Shown here piece after piece: positions 1-6,845 of a DNA stretch of 26,544 bases. Positions within the stretch are counted from its first letter, which is position 1; each line of letters starts with the position of its first letter. Both the position numbers and the translations under genes were made by a program. Origin of the DNA: JAHWJX01 sp036386655 (GTDB lineage: Bacteria > Pseudomonadota > Alphaproteobacteria > Caulobacterales > Caulobacteraceae). Location: assembly GCA_036386655.1 (NCBI GenBank), contig DASVVG010000096.1, positions 1-26,544 of the forward strand, in the 5' to 3' direction. The notes below the pieces were generated by a model. It was not told the origin of the DNA, ran no database searches, and saw only the letters and a list, made by a program, of their open reading frames with translations.

Positions 1-44
1 CCGAGGAGCGCTCGGCGGCTTTCTTCAAACGCACGCTGGTCTGA
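1..44 (+). CDS. C-terminal tail of an unidentified plus-strand gene (partial)
   Basis: An open frame enters from the left edge and stops with TGA at 42-44, giving the tail EERSAAFFKRTLV. It would converge on rho, whose stop lies 9 bases further on. Only 13 residues are visible, so no function can be assigned and it may be a chance open frame. The tight convergent spacing fits the compact layout seen elsewhere in the window. Confidence 0.35.
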   Translation, partial: EERSAAFFKRTLV

Positions 45-53
45 CGCCGCGGG

Positions 54-1379
54 TCAGGTGTTCATCGACTGGAAGAAGTCGGCGTTGTTCTTGGCGTGCC
101 GGAGCTTGTCGAGCAGGAATTCGATCGCGTCCTGAGCGCCCATCGGGTTGAGGATCCGGCGCAGGACGTAGGTCTTCTGCAGCTGGTCCTTCGGGGTGAT
201 GAGCTCTTCCTTGCGGGTGCCGGACTTGAGCACGTCGATGGCCGGGAAGATGCGCTTGTCGGCGACCTTGCGGTCGAGGATGAGCTCCGAGTTGCCGGTG
301 CCCTTGAACTCTTCGAAGATCACCTCGTCCATGCGCGAGCCGGTGTCGATCAGCGCGGTGGCGATGATGGTCAGCGAGCCGCCCTGCTCGATGTTGCGCG
401 CGGCGCCGAAGAAGCGCTTCGGCCGCTGCAGCGCGTTGGCGTCGACGCCGCCGGTCAGCACCTTGCCGGAGGACGGCACCACGGTGTTGTAGGCGCGGCC
501 GAGGCGCGTCACCGAGTCGAGCAGGATCACCACGTCGCGCTTGTGCTCGACCAGGCGCTTGGCCTTCTCGATGACCATTTCCGCCACCTGCACGTGGCGC
601 GTGGCCGGCTCGTCGAAGGTGGAGGAGATGACCTCGCCCTTCACCGTGCGCTGCATGTCGGTCACTTCCTCGGGCCGCTCGTCGATGAGCAGGACGATCA
701 GGAAGCACTCGGGGTGGTTGGCGGCGATGGACTTGGCGATGTTCTGCAGCATCACCGTCTTGCCGACCCGCGGCGGGGCGACGATCAGGCAGCGCTGCCC
801 CTTGCCGAGGGGCGCGACGATGTCGATCAGGCGGCCGGAGCGGTCCTTCAGCGTCGGGTCGTCGATCTCCATGACCAGCCGCTCCTCGGGATAGAGCGGC
901 GTCAGGTTGTCGAAGTGGACCTTGTGCCGGACGTTCTCCGGGGTCTCGAAGTTGATCTGGTTGACGGTCATGAGCGCGAAGTAGCGCTCGCCTTCGCGGG
1001 GAGCGCGGACGCCGCCCTCGACGGTGTCCCCGGTGCGCAGGCCGAAGCGGCGGATCTGCGAGGGGGAGACGTAGATGTCGTCGGGACCGGGGAGGTAGTT
1101 GGCCTCCGGGCTGCGGAGGAAGCCGAAGCCGTCGGAGAGGACTTCGAGGGTGCCGGAGCCGGAGATCTCGGTGCCTTCGTCCGCCAGCTCCTTGAGGATG
1201 GCGAACAGCATGTCCTGCTTGCGCAAGGTGCTGGCGTTCTCGATCTCGAGCGCCTCGGCGAAGGCGAGGAGGTCGGTGGGGGTCTTCTCCTTCAGCTCCT
1301 GCAGCGACATGCGCGCGGGGAGGTCTGAGGGGGCGGCGGCCGGGGCTTCGGCCTGCTCGAGGACGGACTCGTCGGTCAT
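54..1379 (-). CDS. rho: Transcription termination factor Rho
   Basis: Hexameric RNA-dependent ATPase that ends transcription of untranslated RNA in the cytoplasm. The 441-residue protein carries the N-terminal Rho fold (LQELKEKTPTDLLAFAEALEI), the cold-shock-like RNA-binding domain (SDGFGFLRSPEANYLPGPDDIYVSPSQIRRF is split over roughly residues 75-110), the Walker A APPRVGKT, Walker B VVILLDS, and the conserved IDTGSRMDEVIFEEFKGTGN region of the secondary RNA site. An upstream in-frame ATG at 1430 exists, but the start at 1379 (MTDESVLEQ) is preferred because the 17 extra residues do not resemble Rho. No clear Shine-Dalgarno is seen. It lies downstream of hemJ on the same strand but is separated by about 200 bases holding a plausible promoter, so it is probably its own unit. 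The short acidic/Ala-rich N-terminal extension before MSLQELK is not part of the E. coli protein. Confidence 0.97.
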   Translation of the reverse strand: MTDESVLEQAEAPAAAPSDLPARMSLQELKEKTPTDLLAFAEALEIENASTLRKQDMLFAILKELADEGTEISGSGTLEVLSDGFGFLRSPEANYLPGPDDIYVSPSQIRRFGLRTGDTVEGGVRAPREGERYFALMTVNQINFETPENVRHKVHFDNLTPLYPEERLVMEIDDPTLKDRSGRLIDIVAPLGKGQRCLIVAPPRVGKTVMLQNIAKSIAANHPECFLIVLLIDERPEEVTDMQRTVKGEVISSTFDEPATRHVQVAEMVIEKAKRLVEHKRDVVILLDSVTRLGRAYNTVVPSSGKVLTGGVDANALQRPKRFFGAARNIEQGGSLTIIATALIDTGSRMDEVIFEEFKGTGNSELILDRKVADKRIFPAIDVLKSGTRKEELITPKDQLQKTYVLRRILNPMGAQDAIEFLLDKLRHAKNNADFFQSMNT

Positions 1380-1540
1380 AAGGGGCTCGATGGGGCAGGG
1401 GCCTGCGAGGGCGCGGGCCGAGGAGAACACTGGGGCGCCGGAGCGCGGGGGAAACAGGCGGACGACCTGGCGGCCCTGGTGAGCGCGGTCGTCGCTGGAG
1501 AGAGGCGGGAAGCGCGAGGGATCGCGCTCGCTCCACCGGA

Positions 1541-1564
1541 AACATAGGCGGCGGTTCAGGTCAA
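1541..1564 (-). promoter_or_regulatory. Candidate sigma-73-type promoter for rho
   Basis: On the minus strand TTGACC (1564-1559) is followed by CCTATGTT, with TATGTT at 1546-1541. This resembles the Caulobacter housekeeping pattern TTGACGS-N10-14-GCTANAWC. Transcription would start near 1534, leaving a leader of about 155 bases before the rho start. Long leaders are common for rho genes, which are often autoregulated; that part is inference. Confidence 0.4.
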
Positions 1565-1579
1565 GGCGGGCCTATCGCC

Positions 1580-2032
1580 TCAGCGGCCGCCGAACTCCAG
1601 TGTGACGGCCAGGACCATGACCACCGCGGCCAGGAACGGCAGCTCGTTCGTCATGCGCCAGAACCGCGCCGAACGCCGGTTGCGCGCCTCGGCGAACGCC
1701 TTGCGCGCCGTCCCCAGATAGTGGTGCCACCAGGTCAGGAAAAGGACGCCGGCCAGCTTGGTGAGCAGCCACGGGGTGGTCAGGACGGAGAGGTCGCGGC
1801 CGCCGCCCGTGCGATGCCAGATCAGCAGCAGGCCGAGGACCCAGGCCGCAACCATGGCCGGGTTCATGATGATGCGCAGCAGCTTGCGCTCCATGGCCTG
1901 AAACGTCGTGTCCAGCTCCGACCCGGGAGCCGCAGCGGCGTGATAGGCGAAGAGGCGCGGCAGGTAGAGCAGGCCGGCCATCCAGGCGATCACCGCCAGG
2001 ATGTGGAGCCCGCGCAGCAGGTCGTAGTTCAC
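1580..2032 (-). CDS. hemJ: Protoporphyrinogen IX oxidase HemJ
   Basis: Membrane protein that oxidises protoporphyrinogen IX to protoporphyrin IX, the step just before ferrochelatase in haem synthesis. The 150-residue product begins NYDLLRGLHILAVIAWMAGLLYLPR after the initiator, with the conserved His in the first membrane segment and the HemJ-type WMAGL.YLPR signature. About four hydrophobic segments are visible (residues 8-26, 56-74, 87-103, 130-147), with WLLTKL and WHHYLG between them. The start is the GTG at 2032: its bases overlap the hemH stop (GTGA, 2029-2032), and GAGGG lies just upstream. This is the last gene of hemE-hemH-hemJ, and placing it directly after ferrochelatase fits its job. 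The length is normal for the family. Confidence 0.92.
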   Translation of the reverse strand: MNYDLLRGLHILAVIAWMAGLLYLPRLFAYHAAAAPGSELDTTFQAMERKLLRIIMNPAMVAAWVLGLLLIWHRTGGGRDLSVLTTPWLLTKLAGVLFLTWWHHYLGTARKAFAEARNRRSARFWRMTNELPFLAAVVMVLAVTLEFGGR

Positions 2033-3066
2033 GCCGCCCTCGCGGGGCAGCGGCTCCAGCGGGCGTCGCACCAGCGGCCGCCGCAGGCAGTCTCGGTGGC
2101 CGGCGGGCGGGCGAGGGCGGCGGTCACCGTCTCGGCGAGGCCGGCGATGAAGCTGTGCATGACGCTGACCGTGGGAGCGCGAAGATAGACGGGGACGCCG
2201 CTCGCGTCGGCCAGCGCGCGGTACTCGTGGTCGAGCTCGACGAGCGTTTCGACGTGCTCCGAGACGAAGGCGATCGGGGCGAGCAGCACGCCCTTCCCTT
2301 CGGCGCCGGCGGCCCGGACACAGTCGTCGGTGGCGGGGCCGATCCACTTCAGCGGGCCGACGCGGCTCTGGTAGCAGATCTCCCATTCGGGCGACCAAGG
2401 GGCGAGGCGGGCGAGCACGACGGCGGCCGTGGCTTCCACCTGCGCCTGGTAGGGATCACCGCCCTTCACGACCTTCTCCGGCAGCCCATGGGCGGAGAAC
2501 AGGAGACGCACGTTCTCCGGCCGGCCGGCCTGCTCCCACGTCAGCCGGACGGCATCGGCGTACGCGTCCACGAACCCCGGCTGGTCCGGATAGCAGCAGA
2601 CCGCCCTCGCCCGGCCCGGCCCTCGGTACGCCTTCTCCCAAGCCTGCAGAGAGGAGCCGGTCGTGGTTGTGGAGAACTGGGGATAGAGCGGCAGGAGCAC
2701 GATCTCGTCGGGACCCCAGGCGGCGACCTCGGCCGCGGCGTCTTCGACGAACGGCTTCCAGTAGCGCATGGCGATGAAGCAACGCGCCTCGGCGTCCCGC
2801 AGGCGGCGGGCGAGCTCGGCGTCCAGCGCCTCCGCCTGCTTACGGGTCTCCGGCAGCAGGGGCGAGCCGCCGCCCATGATCGCGTAGTTGGCCTTGGCCG
2901 TCTCCTCGCGGCGGCTGGAGATCAGGCGCGCGAGCGGGGTGCGGAACAGCGCCGGCAGGCCGATGATCGCCGGGTCGTTGAACAGGTTGAAAAGGAAGGG
3001 GCACACGGCGTCAGGGCCGTCGGGACCTCCCAGGTTGAAGAGGACGACGGCGACGCGCCGGGTCAT
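2029..3066 (-). CDS. hemH: Ferrochelatase, [2Fe-2S]-type candidate
   Basis: Inserts Fe2+ into protoporphyrin IX to make protohaem. The 345-residue protein has the N-terminal VVLFNLGGPDG, the active-site LLFSAHGLPEKVVKGGDPY (catalytic His193), ICYQSRVGPLKWIGP, and the conserved acidic stretch FVSEHVETLVELDHEY. The C-terminus carries Cys328, Cys333 and Cys340 (CGGRWC and RWSRCP), with Cys157/Cys158 in the middle. One internal Cys plus three C-terminal Cys is the pattern of the bacterial [2Fe-2S] ferrochelatases described from Caulobacter and Mycobacterium; the cluster itself is inferred. The start at 3066 overlaps the hemE stop by four bases (ATGA), so it is translationally coupled to hemE, and its own stop overlaps the hemJ start. 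Confidence 0.96.
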   Translation of the reverse strand: MTRRVAVVLFNLGGPDGPDAVCPFLFNLFNDPAIIGLPALFRTPLARLISSRREETAKANYAIMGGGSPLLPETRKQAEALDAELARRLRDAEARCFIAMRYWKPFVEDAAAEVAAWGPDEIVLLPLYPQFSTTTTGSSLQAWEKAYRGPGRARAVCCYPDQPGFVDAYADAVRLTWEQAGRPENVRLLFSAHGLPEKVVKGGDPYQAQVEATAAVVLARLAPWSPEWEICYQSRVGPLKWIGPATDDCVRAAGAEGKGVLLAPIAFVSEHVETLVELDHEYRALADASGVPVYLRAPTVSVMHSFIAGLAETVTAALARPPATETACGGRWCDARWSRCPARAA

Positions 3067-4088
3067 CGCACCACCCGCGCCAGAACCTGCTCGACGTGCG
3101 CGATCGGCGTGTCGGGCAGGATGCCGTGGCCGAGGTTGAACACGTAGGGCCCGCCGCCCCACTGGGCGAGCATCTGGTCGACGCGACGGTCGAGGGCCTC
3201 GCCGCCGGCGCGGAGCAGGAGCGGGTCCAGCGCGCCCTGGACCGCCCTGCCCTGCCTCTGAATCCGTTGTCCGAGGTCCGCCGGGGCCTGCACGTCCAGC
3301 GCGACGCCGTTCACGCCGGCGTCTTCCGCGTACTGCTCGACCAGCGCGCCGCCGCCGCGGGGGAAGCCGATCACCGGCAGGTCGATCCCGGCGTGCGCCA
3401 GCCGCTCGACGATGCGGCGGTGGGGCGTGGTGACGATCCGTTCGAACACGTCCTCCGGAAGGTCGTTCGACCAGCTGTCGAACAGCTTCAGCACCTGCGC
3501 GCCAGAGCGGGCCTGCATGGCCAGGTAGTCCGCCGTGGCCTCGACGAGCACGTCCAGCAGGGCGTCGACGCGCTCAGGATCCTCGTGGACGAGCCGGCGT
3601 GCGTTGACACGGTCCCGGCTGCTGCCGCCTTCGATCATGTAGGTCAGCACCGTCCAGGGTGCGCCGGCGAAACCGATCAGGGCGCGCTCGGGCTCGAGGG
3701 CGGCGCGAACTCGGCTCAGCGTCTCGCCCACCGCGGCCAGCGCCTGTCCCGCGGCCGGGGCGAGGTCGCGCATGCGGTCCAGGTCGGGCAGCGCGCCGAG
3801 CTTCGGCCCCTCCCCCGCCTCGAAGCGGACGTCCTGCCCGAGCGCCCGGGGGATCAGCAGGATGTCGGCGAAGACGATGGAAGCGTCGAACGGGAAGCGG
3901 CGCATCGGCTGGAGCGTGGCTTCCGCCGCCATCTCCGGGTTGAGGCAGAAGGCGATGAAGTCGGGGGCTTGGGCGCGGAGCTCCCGATACTCCGGCAGGT
4001 ACCGCCCCGCCTGACGCATGAACCAGACCGGCGGGCGGTCCAGGGTCTCGCCCCCGAGGGCACGGAGGAGAAGGGGCCTGTCCGCCAT
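3063..4088 (-). CDS. hemE: Uroporphyrinogen decarboxylase
   Basis: Removes the four acetate carboxyls of uroporphyrinogen III to give coproporphyrinogen III. The 341-residue protein has the N-terminal signature PPVWFMRQAGRYLPEYRE (about residues 19-36), the catalytic Asp in FADILLIPRALG, the second signature region GFAGAPWTVLTYMIEGG, KLFDSWSNDL, and the C-terminal NLGHGILPDTP. It is first in the hemE-hemH-hemJ operon and is transcribed away from the presumed origin at 4089-4561. In Caulobacter crescentus hemE borders the origin in exactly this orientation. No strong Shine-Dalgarno precedes the ATG at 4088. Nothing looks broken. Confidence 0.97.
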   Translation of the reverse strand: MADRPLLLRALGGETLDRPPVWFMRQAGRYLPEYRELRAQAPDFIAFCLNPEMAAEATLQPMRRFPFDASIVFADILLIPRALGQDVRFEAGEGPKLGALPDLDRMRDLAPAAGQALAAVGETLSRVRAALEPERALIGFAGAPWTVLTYMIEGGSSRDRVNARRLVHEDPERVDALLDVLVEATADYLAMQARSGAQVLKLFDSWSNDLPEDVFERIVTTPHRRIVERLAHAGIDLPVIGFPRGGGALVEQYAEDAGVNGVALDVQAPADLGQRIQRQGRAVQGALDPLLLRAGGEALDRRVDQMLAQWGGGPYVFNLGHGILPDTPIAHVEQVLARVVR

Positions 4089-4164
4089 CGAGGGTTCTTA
4101 GACAGCGCCGACCCGGAGGCATCAAGACCCTCGAGCTCTCCCGTCCTCACCCCTCTTCTCTTCC

Positions 4165-4178
4165 AGTCTTAGTCTTAG
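4165..4178. repeat. Hexamer direct repeat in A+T-rich part of presumed origin
   Basis: AGTCTT is repeated in tandem (4165-4176) and followed by AG, then AAAAGAG to 4185. This short stretch is much richer in A+T than the surrounding DNA and could be part of an unwinding element or of the hemE promoter. It is flanked by TCTCTT (4157-4162) and AAGAGA (4181-4186), which are complementary. Confidence 0.4.
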
Positions 4179-4296
4179 AAAAGAGATGGAAGCAGAAGGT
4201 TGGGGTGGGGCGCCGCGGGGATGAAACGCGCGGTCCACCTTTCCCACCGCGGACTCCCACCGGATGCGCCCGAAAGGACAGTTCCGGGGCTGTCCC

Positions 4297-4314
4297 TGTG
4301 GAATGCGTGGATCG
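4297..4314 (-). promoter_or_regulatory. Two adjacent DnaA-box-like 9-mers
   Basis: TGTGGAATG (4297-4305) is followed immediately by CGTGGATCG (4306-4314). Read on the minus strand the second is CGATCCACG, seven of nine matches to TGATCCACA, the G-box form of the DnaA site in Caulobacter; the first matches six of nine to the TTATCCACA type. Both are imperfect, as is usual for origin sites, and lie 20-30 bases from the CtrA box. Confidence 0.45.
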
Positions 4315-4334
4315 CGGGCAAGCCTCTGAAGTGG

Positions 4335-4350
4335 TTAATCAAACCTTAAC
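4335..4350 (+). promoter_or_regulatory. CtrA binding box (exact consensus)
   Basis: TTAA (4335-4338), seven bases, TTAAC (4346-4350): an exact match to the full CtrA box TTAA-N7-TTAAC of Caulobacterales. CtrA bound at the origin blocks initiation in swarmer-type cells and also controls transcription. It sits between hemE and the PPDK-regulator gene, inside the presumed origin. Confidence 0.8.
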
Positions 4351-4397
4351 GCCCCCTCAACGGCTACGCTGTGATCAGCTCGCGCCGGTCGAAATCG

Positions 4398-4413
4398 CTA
4401 ACAGGAGGTTAAC
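4398..4413 (+). promoter_or_regulatory. Second CtrA box (one mismatch)
   Basis: CTAA (4398-4401), seven bases, TTAAC (4409-4413) differs from TTAA-N7-TTAAC only in the first base. It has the same orientation as the exact box and begins 63 bases after it, i.e. about six helical turns, which would put both CtrA sites on the same face of the DNA. Confidence 0.65.
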
Positions 4414-4561
4414 GGAAGGCCGGGCGCCTCCGTCCAGCCTGTTGAGAAACGGTGCGCGTTCGGAGCGGTTACCCCCGCCGGGCTTGGCAAGCCGCCCCCG
4501 AGCCGCTTTTGTCCACCGCGCGAGCCCCCCTTCGCGGCGACGGTCCACCGAACCATCCACC

Positions 4562-5413
4562 ATGGCGTCCCACCTGCGCTTCGCGACCTACTTCCACGTC
4601 CACCTGGTGTCGGATTCCACCGGTGAGACGCTGAACGCGATGGCCAAGGCCGTGTGTGCGCGCTTCGACCATGTGCTGCCGATTGAGCACATCTACGCGC
4701 TGGTGCGCTCGCGCCGGCAGCTCGACCGCGTGCTGCGCGAGATCGAGGGCGCGCCGGGGGTGGTTCTCCACACCATCGTGGACAAGGAGCTGCGGGCGGC
4801 GCTGGAGGAAGGCTGCCGGGCGATGGACGTCACTTGCGTGGCGGCGCTCGACCCGCTGGTGGCTTCGCTGGCGCGGTACCTGGGAGCGGCGATCTCGACC
4901 CGAGTGGGCGCGCAGCACGCGCTGGATGCGGAGTACTTCAACCGCATCGAGGCGCTGGACTACGCCATGGCGCACGACGACGGGCAGGGCTTCGACGATC
5001 TGGAGCGAGCGGACGTCGTGCTGGTGGGCGTGAGCCGCACGTCGAAGACGCCGACCTGCATCTATCTGGCGCACCGCGGGGTGCGCGCGGCGAACGTGCC
5101 CCTGGTCCCCGGCTCGGAACCGCCGCCGCAACTGTTCCAGGTGGAGAAGCCGCTGGTCGTCGGACTGACCGTGTCGCCGGACCGGTTGGTGCAGATCCGG
5201 CGCAACCGCCTGCTGAACCTGCGCGAGGACCGGCAGAGCGACTACATCGACATGGATGCGGTGCGAGACGAGACCGTGCGTGCCCGGCGGATGTTCGAGA
5301 AGCGCGGCTGGCCGGTGATCGACGTCTCCCGGCGCTCGGTCGAGGAAACGGCCGCGGCGGTCATCAACCTGCTGTCGGCGCGCAAGACCCAGACGGCGGG
5401 ATCGGCGGCGTGA
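4562..5413 (+). CDS. Pyruvate, phosphate dikinase regulatory protein (DUF299 kinase/pyrophosphorylase)
   Basis: Bifunctional serine/threonine kinase and Pi-dependent pyrophosphorylase that switches pyruvate phosphate dikinase (or PEP synthase) off and on. The 283-residue protein opens with FHVHLVSDSTGET (residues 11-23), the family N-terminus, and has the P-loop-like GVSRTSKTPT (156-165) and the C-terminal IDVSRRSVEETAAAVINLL. An in-frame open reading frame continues upstream to 4205, but that part runs through the CtrA and DnaA motifs and has no family similarity, so the ATG at 4562 is chosen. No Shine-Dalgarno is evident. A DnaA-box core abuts the start codon (4556-4560). It is the first gene of a coupled operon with maf, aroE and coaE, and is the gene next to the origin in Caulobacter. 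Confidence 0.93.
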   Translation: MASHLRFATYFHVHLVSDSTGETLNAMAKAVCARFDHVLPIEHIYALVRSRRQLDRVLREIEGAPGVVLHTIVDKELRAALEEGCRAMDVTCVAALDPLVASLARYLGAAISTRVGAQHALDAEYFNRIEALDYAMAHDDGQGFDDLERADVVLVGVSRTSKTPTCIYLAHRGVRAANVPLVPGSEPPPQLFQVEKPLVVGLTVSPDRLVQIRRNRLLNLREDRQSDYIDMDAVRDETVRARRMFEKRGWPVIDVSRRSVEETAAAVINLLSARKTQTAGSAA

Positions 5414-6003
5414 CGCCGGTCGTCCTCGCTTCGAAGAGCTCGGCGCGATCAGCGATGCTGCGGGCGGCGGGCGTAGCGTTCGAGGCCCGAGGATCGGGCG
5501 TGGACGAGGACGCGCTCAAGTCGGAATGGCTGACGGACGGCGCGACGCCGCTCCTGGTCGCCGAGCGGCTGGCCGCGTGCAAGGCGCTGGCGGTGTCGCG
5601 CGCGGAGCCGGGGCTGGTGATCGGGGCGGACAGCACGCTCGAGCTCGACGGGCGGCTGTTCGACAAGGCCGGCAGCATGGAGGAGGCGCGGGCGCGGCTG
5701 ATCGAGCTGCGCGGCCGTGCCCACTCGCTGCACTCGGCGGTGGCGCTGGCGCGCGAGGGCGCGGTGGTGTGGAGCGAGGTCGGGACGGCCGTGCTCCACG
5801 TGCGGCCGTTCACCGAGGCCTGGCTGGACGGCTACATCGCGCAGGCGGGGGACGCGGTGACCTCGTCGGTGGGCGCCTACCATCTGGAGGGCGTCGGCGT
5901 GCAGTTGTTCGAGCGCATCGAAGGCGACTGGTTCACGATCCTGGGCATGCCGATGCTCGGGCTGCTGGAAGCTTTGCGGCGCGAAGGCGCCTTGCCGGCG
6001 TGA
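5410..6003 (+). CDS. maf: Maf-like nucleotide pyrophosphatase
   Basis: House-cleaning enzyme of the Maf/HAM1 superfamily that hydrolyses non-canonical or excess nucleoside triphosphates to monophosphates. The 197-residue protein has the N-terminal LASKSSARSAMLRAAG, a Maf core GADSTLELDG (Asp74), LFDKAGSMEEARARLIELRG and H.LHSAVAL, and the C-terminal SSVGAYHLEGVGVQLFERIEGDWFTILGMP split across residues 155-185. Two positions are unusual: the N-terminal motif is usually LASxSPRR and here reads SSAR, and the catalytic ADT is here ADS. A substrate class cannot be named. The GTG start at 5410 overlaps the stop of the upstream gene (GTGA), and its own stop overlaps the aroE start in the same way, so it is translationally coupled on both sides. 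Confidence 0.92.
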   Translation: MTPVVLASKSSARSAMLRAAGVAFEARGSGVDEDALKSEWLTDGATPLLVAERLAACKALAVSRAEPGLVIGADSTLELDGRLFDKAGSMEEARARLIELRGRAHSLHSAVALAREGAVVWSEVGTAVLHVRPFTEAWLDGYIAQAGDAVTSSVGAYHLEGVGVQLFERIEGDWFTILGMPMLGLLEALRREGALPA

Positions 6004-6845
6004 GGCCGACCGGCGCGGCGACCGTGGCCGGGATCGTGGGCTCTCCGGTGGCGCACTCGTTGAGCCCGGTGCTGCACAACGCGTGGATCGAGGCGGCGGG
6101 GCTGGATGCGGCGTACGTCCCCTTCCCTGTTCCCGAGGATGGGTTCGAGCGGTTCGTCGACGGCCTGCGCGGCGGCACGGTGGCGGGCGTGAACGTCACC
6201 GCGCCGTTCAAGGAGCGAGCGCTCGCGGCGGCGGACATCGCGGACGAGGCGGCGCAGAGCGCGGGCGCTGCGAACCTGCTGCTGTTCCGCGCGGACGGCG
6301 TGGTGGCGGCTCGCAACACCGACGGTGAAGGGCTGCTCGCCGCGCTGGCCGATCAGGCGCCGACGCTGAAGCTCAGAAGCGCCGTCGTCGCGCTGATCGG
6401 CGCGGGGGGCGCCGCACGCGGCGCCGCCACGACCCTGCTGCAGGCGGGGGTCTCGGAGGTGAGGATCGTCAACCGGACGTTCGCCCGGGCGCGCAGCGTG
6501 TCCGAAGGGCTGGACGGCGCCATGCCGTATCCGCTGGAGAACCTGAGGGACGCGCTCTCCGGAGCGCACCTGGTGGTGAACGCCGCGTCGGGCGGGACGG
6601 AGGAGATGCCGGCGCTGGCGCACGACTGGCGGGCGAGGATCGGCGCGGCCGCGCTGGACATGACCTACCGGCCGCTGCGCACGCCGTTCCTCGAGCGCGC
6701 GGCCGAGCAGGGGCTGACGGTGGTGGACGGGCTGGAGATGCTGATCGGTCAGGCGCGGCCTTCATTCGAAGCCTTCTACGGGGTCGCGGCTCCGGCGATC
6801 GACGTGCGCGCCCAGGCGTTGGCTGCCCTCGGGAAGGCGGCGTGA
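6000..6845 (+). CDS. aroE: Shikimate dehydrogenase
   Basis: NADPH-dependent reduction of 3-dehydroshikimate to shikimate in aromatic amino-acid synthesis. The 281-residue protein has the shikimate-binding GSPVAHSLSPVLHN (14-27), catalytic Lys71 and its context NVTAPFKE (65-72), Asn92 in GAANLL, the second substrate motif RNTDGEG (105-111), the NADP Rossmann loop GAGGAARG (134-141) and the NRT (158-160) that contacts the 2'-phosphate. GTG at 6000 is chosen because it overlaps the maf stop (GTGA) and leaves only 13 residues before the first shikimate motif. Its stop overlaps the GTG of coaE. Length and motifs are those of an intact enzyme. Confidence 0.95.
   Translation: MRPTGAATVAGIVGSPVAHSLSPVLHNAWIEAAGLDAAYVPFPVPEDGFERFVDGLRGGTVAGVNVTAPFKERALAAADIADEAAQSAGAANLLLFRADGVVAARNTDGEGLLAALADQAPTLKLRSAVVALIGAGGAARGAATTLLQAGVSEVRIVNRTFARARSVSEGLDGAMPYPLENLRDALSGAHLVVNAASGGTEEMPALAHDWRARIGAAALDMTYRPLRTPFLERAAEQGLTVVDGLEMLIGQARPSFEAFYGVAAPAIDVRAQALAALGKAA

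Larger units (their letters stand above)
4089..4561. other. Probable chromosomal replication origin (Cori-like intergenic region)
   Basis: This 473-base block between the divergent hemE and PPDK-regulator genes codes for no recognisable protein. It holds one exact CtrA box (4335-4350), one near-exact box (4398-4413), six TCCAC/GTGGA cores typical of DnaA boxes between 4234 and 4560, two adjacent 9-mers resembling DnaA boxes (4297-4314), a GANTC site (4252-4256) and an A+T-richer stretch with a hexamer repeat (AGTCTT twice, 4165-4176) followed by TAGAAAAGAG. A 13-base palindrome, GGCTTG-G-CAAGCC, lies at 4481-4493. In Caulobacter crescentus the origin sits between hemE and this same downstream gene, and CtrA and DnaA compete there. 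Origin function here is inferred from synteny and motifs. Confidence 0.8.

Noticed and set aside
96..1328. Long plus-strand frame antisense to rho
   Set aside because: Shadow of the high third-position G+C in rho; the translation is low-complexity with no family motif.
4337..4349. IHF-like site overlapping the CtrA box
   Set aside because: AATCAA is followed by TTA after three bases, not the four required; near miss only, although such an overlap exists in Caulobacter.
4205..4561. N-terminal extension of the PPDK regulator gene
   Set aside because: Has no family similarity and runs through CtrA boxes and DnaA cores, so it is taken as non-coding.
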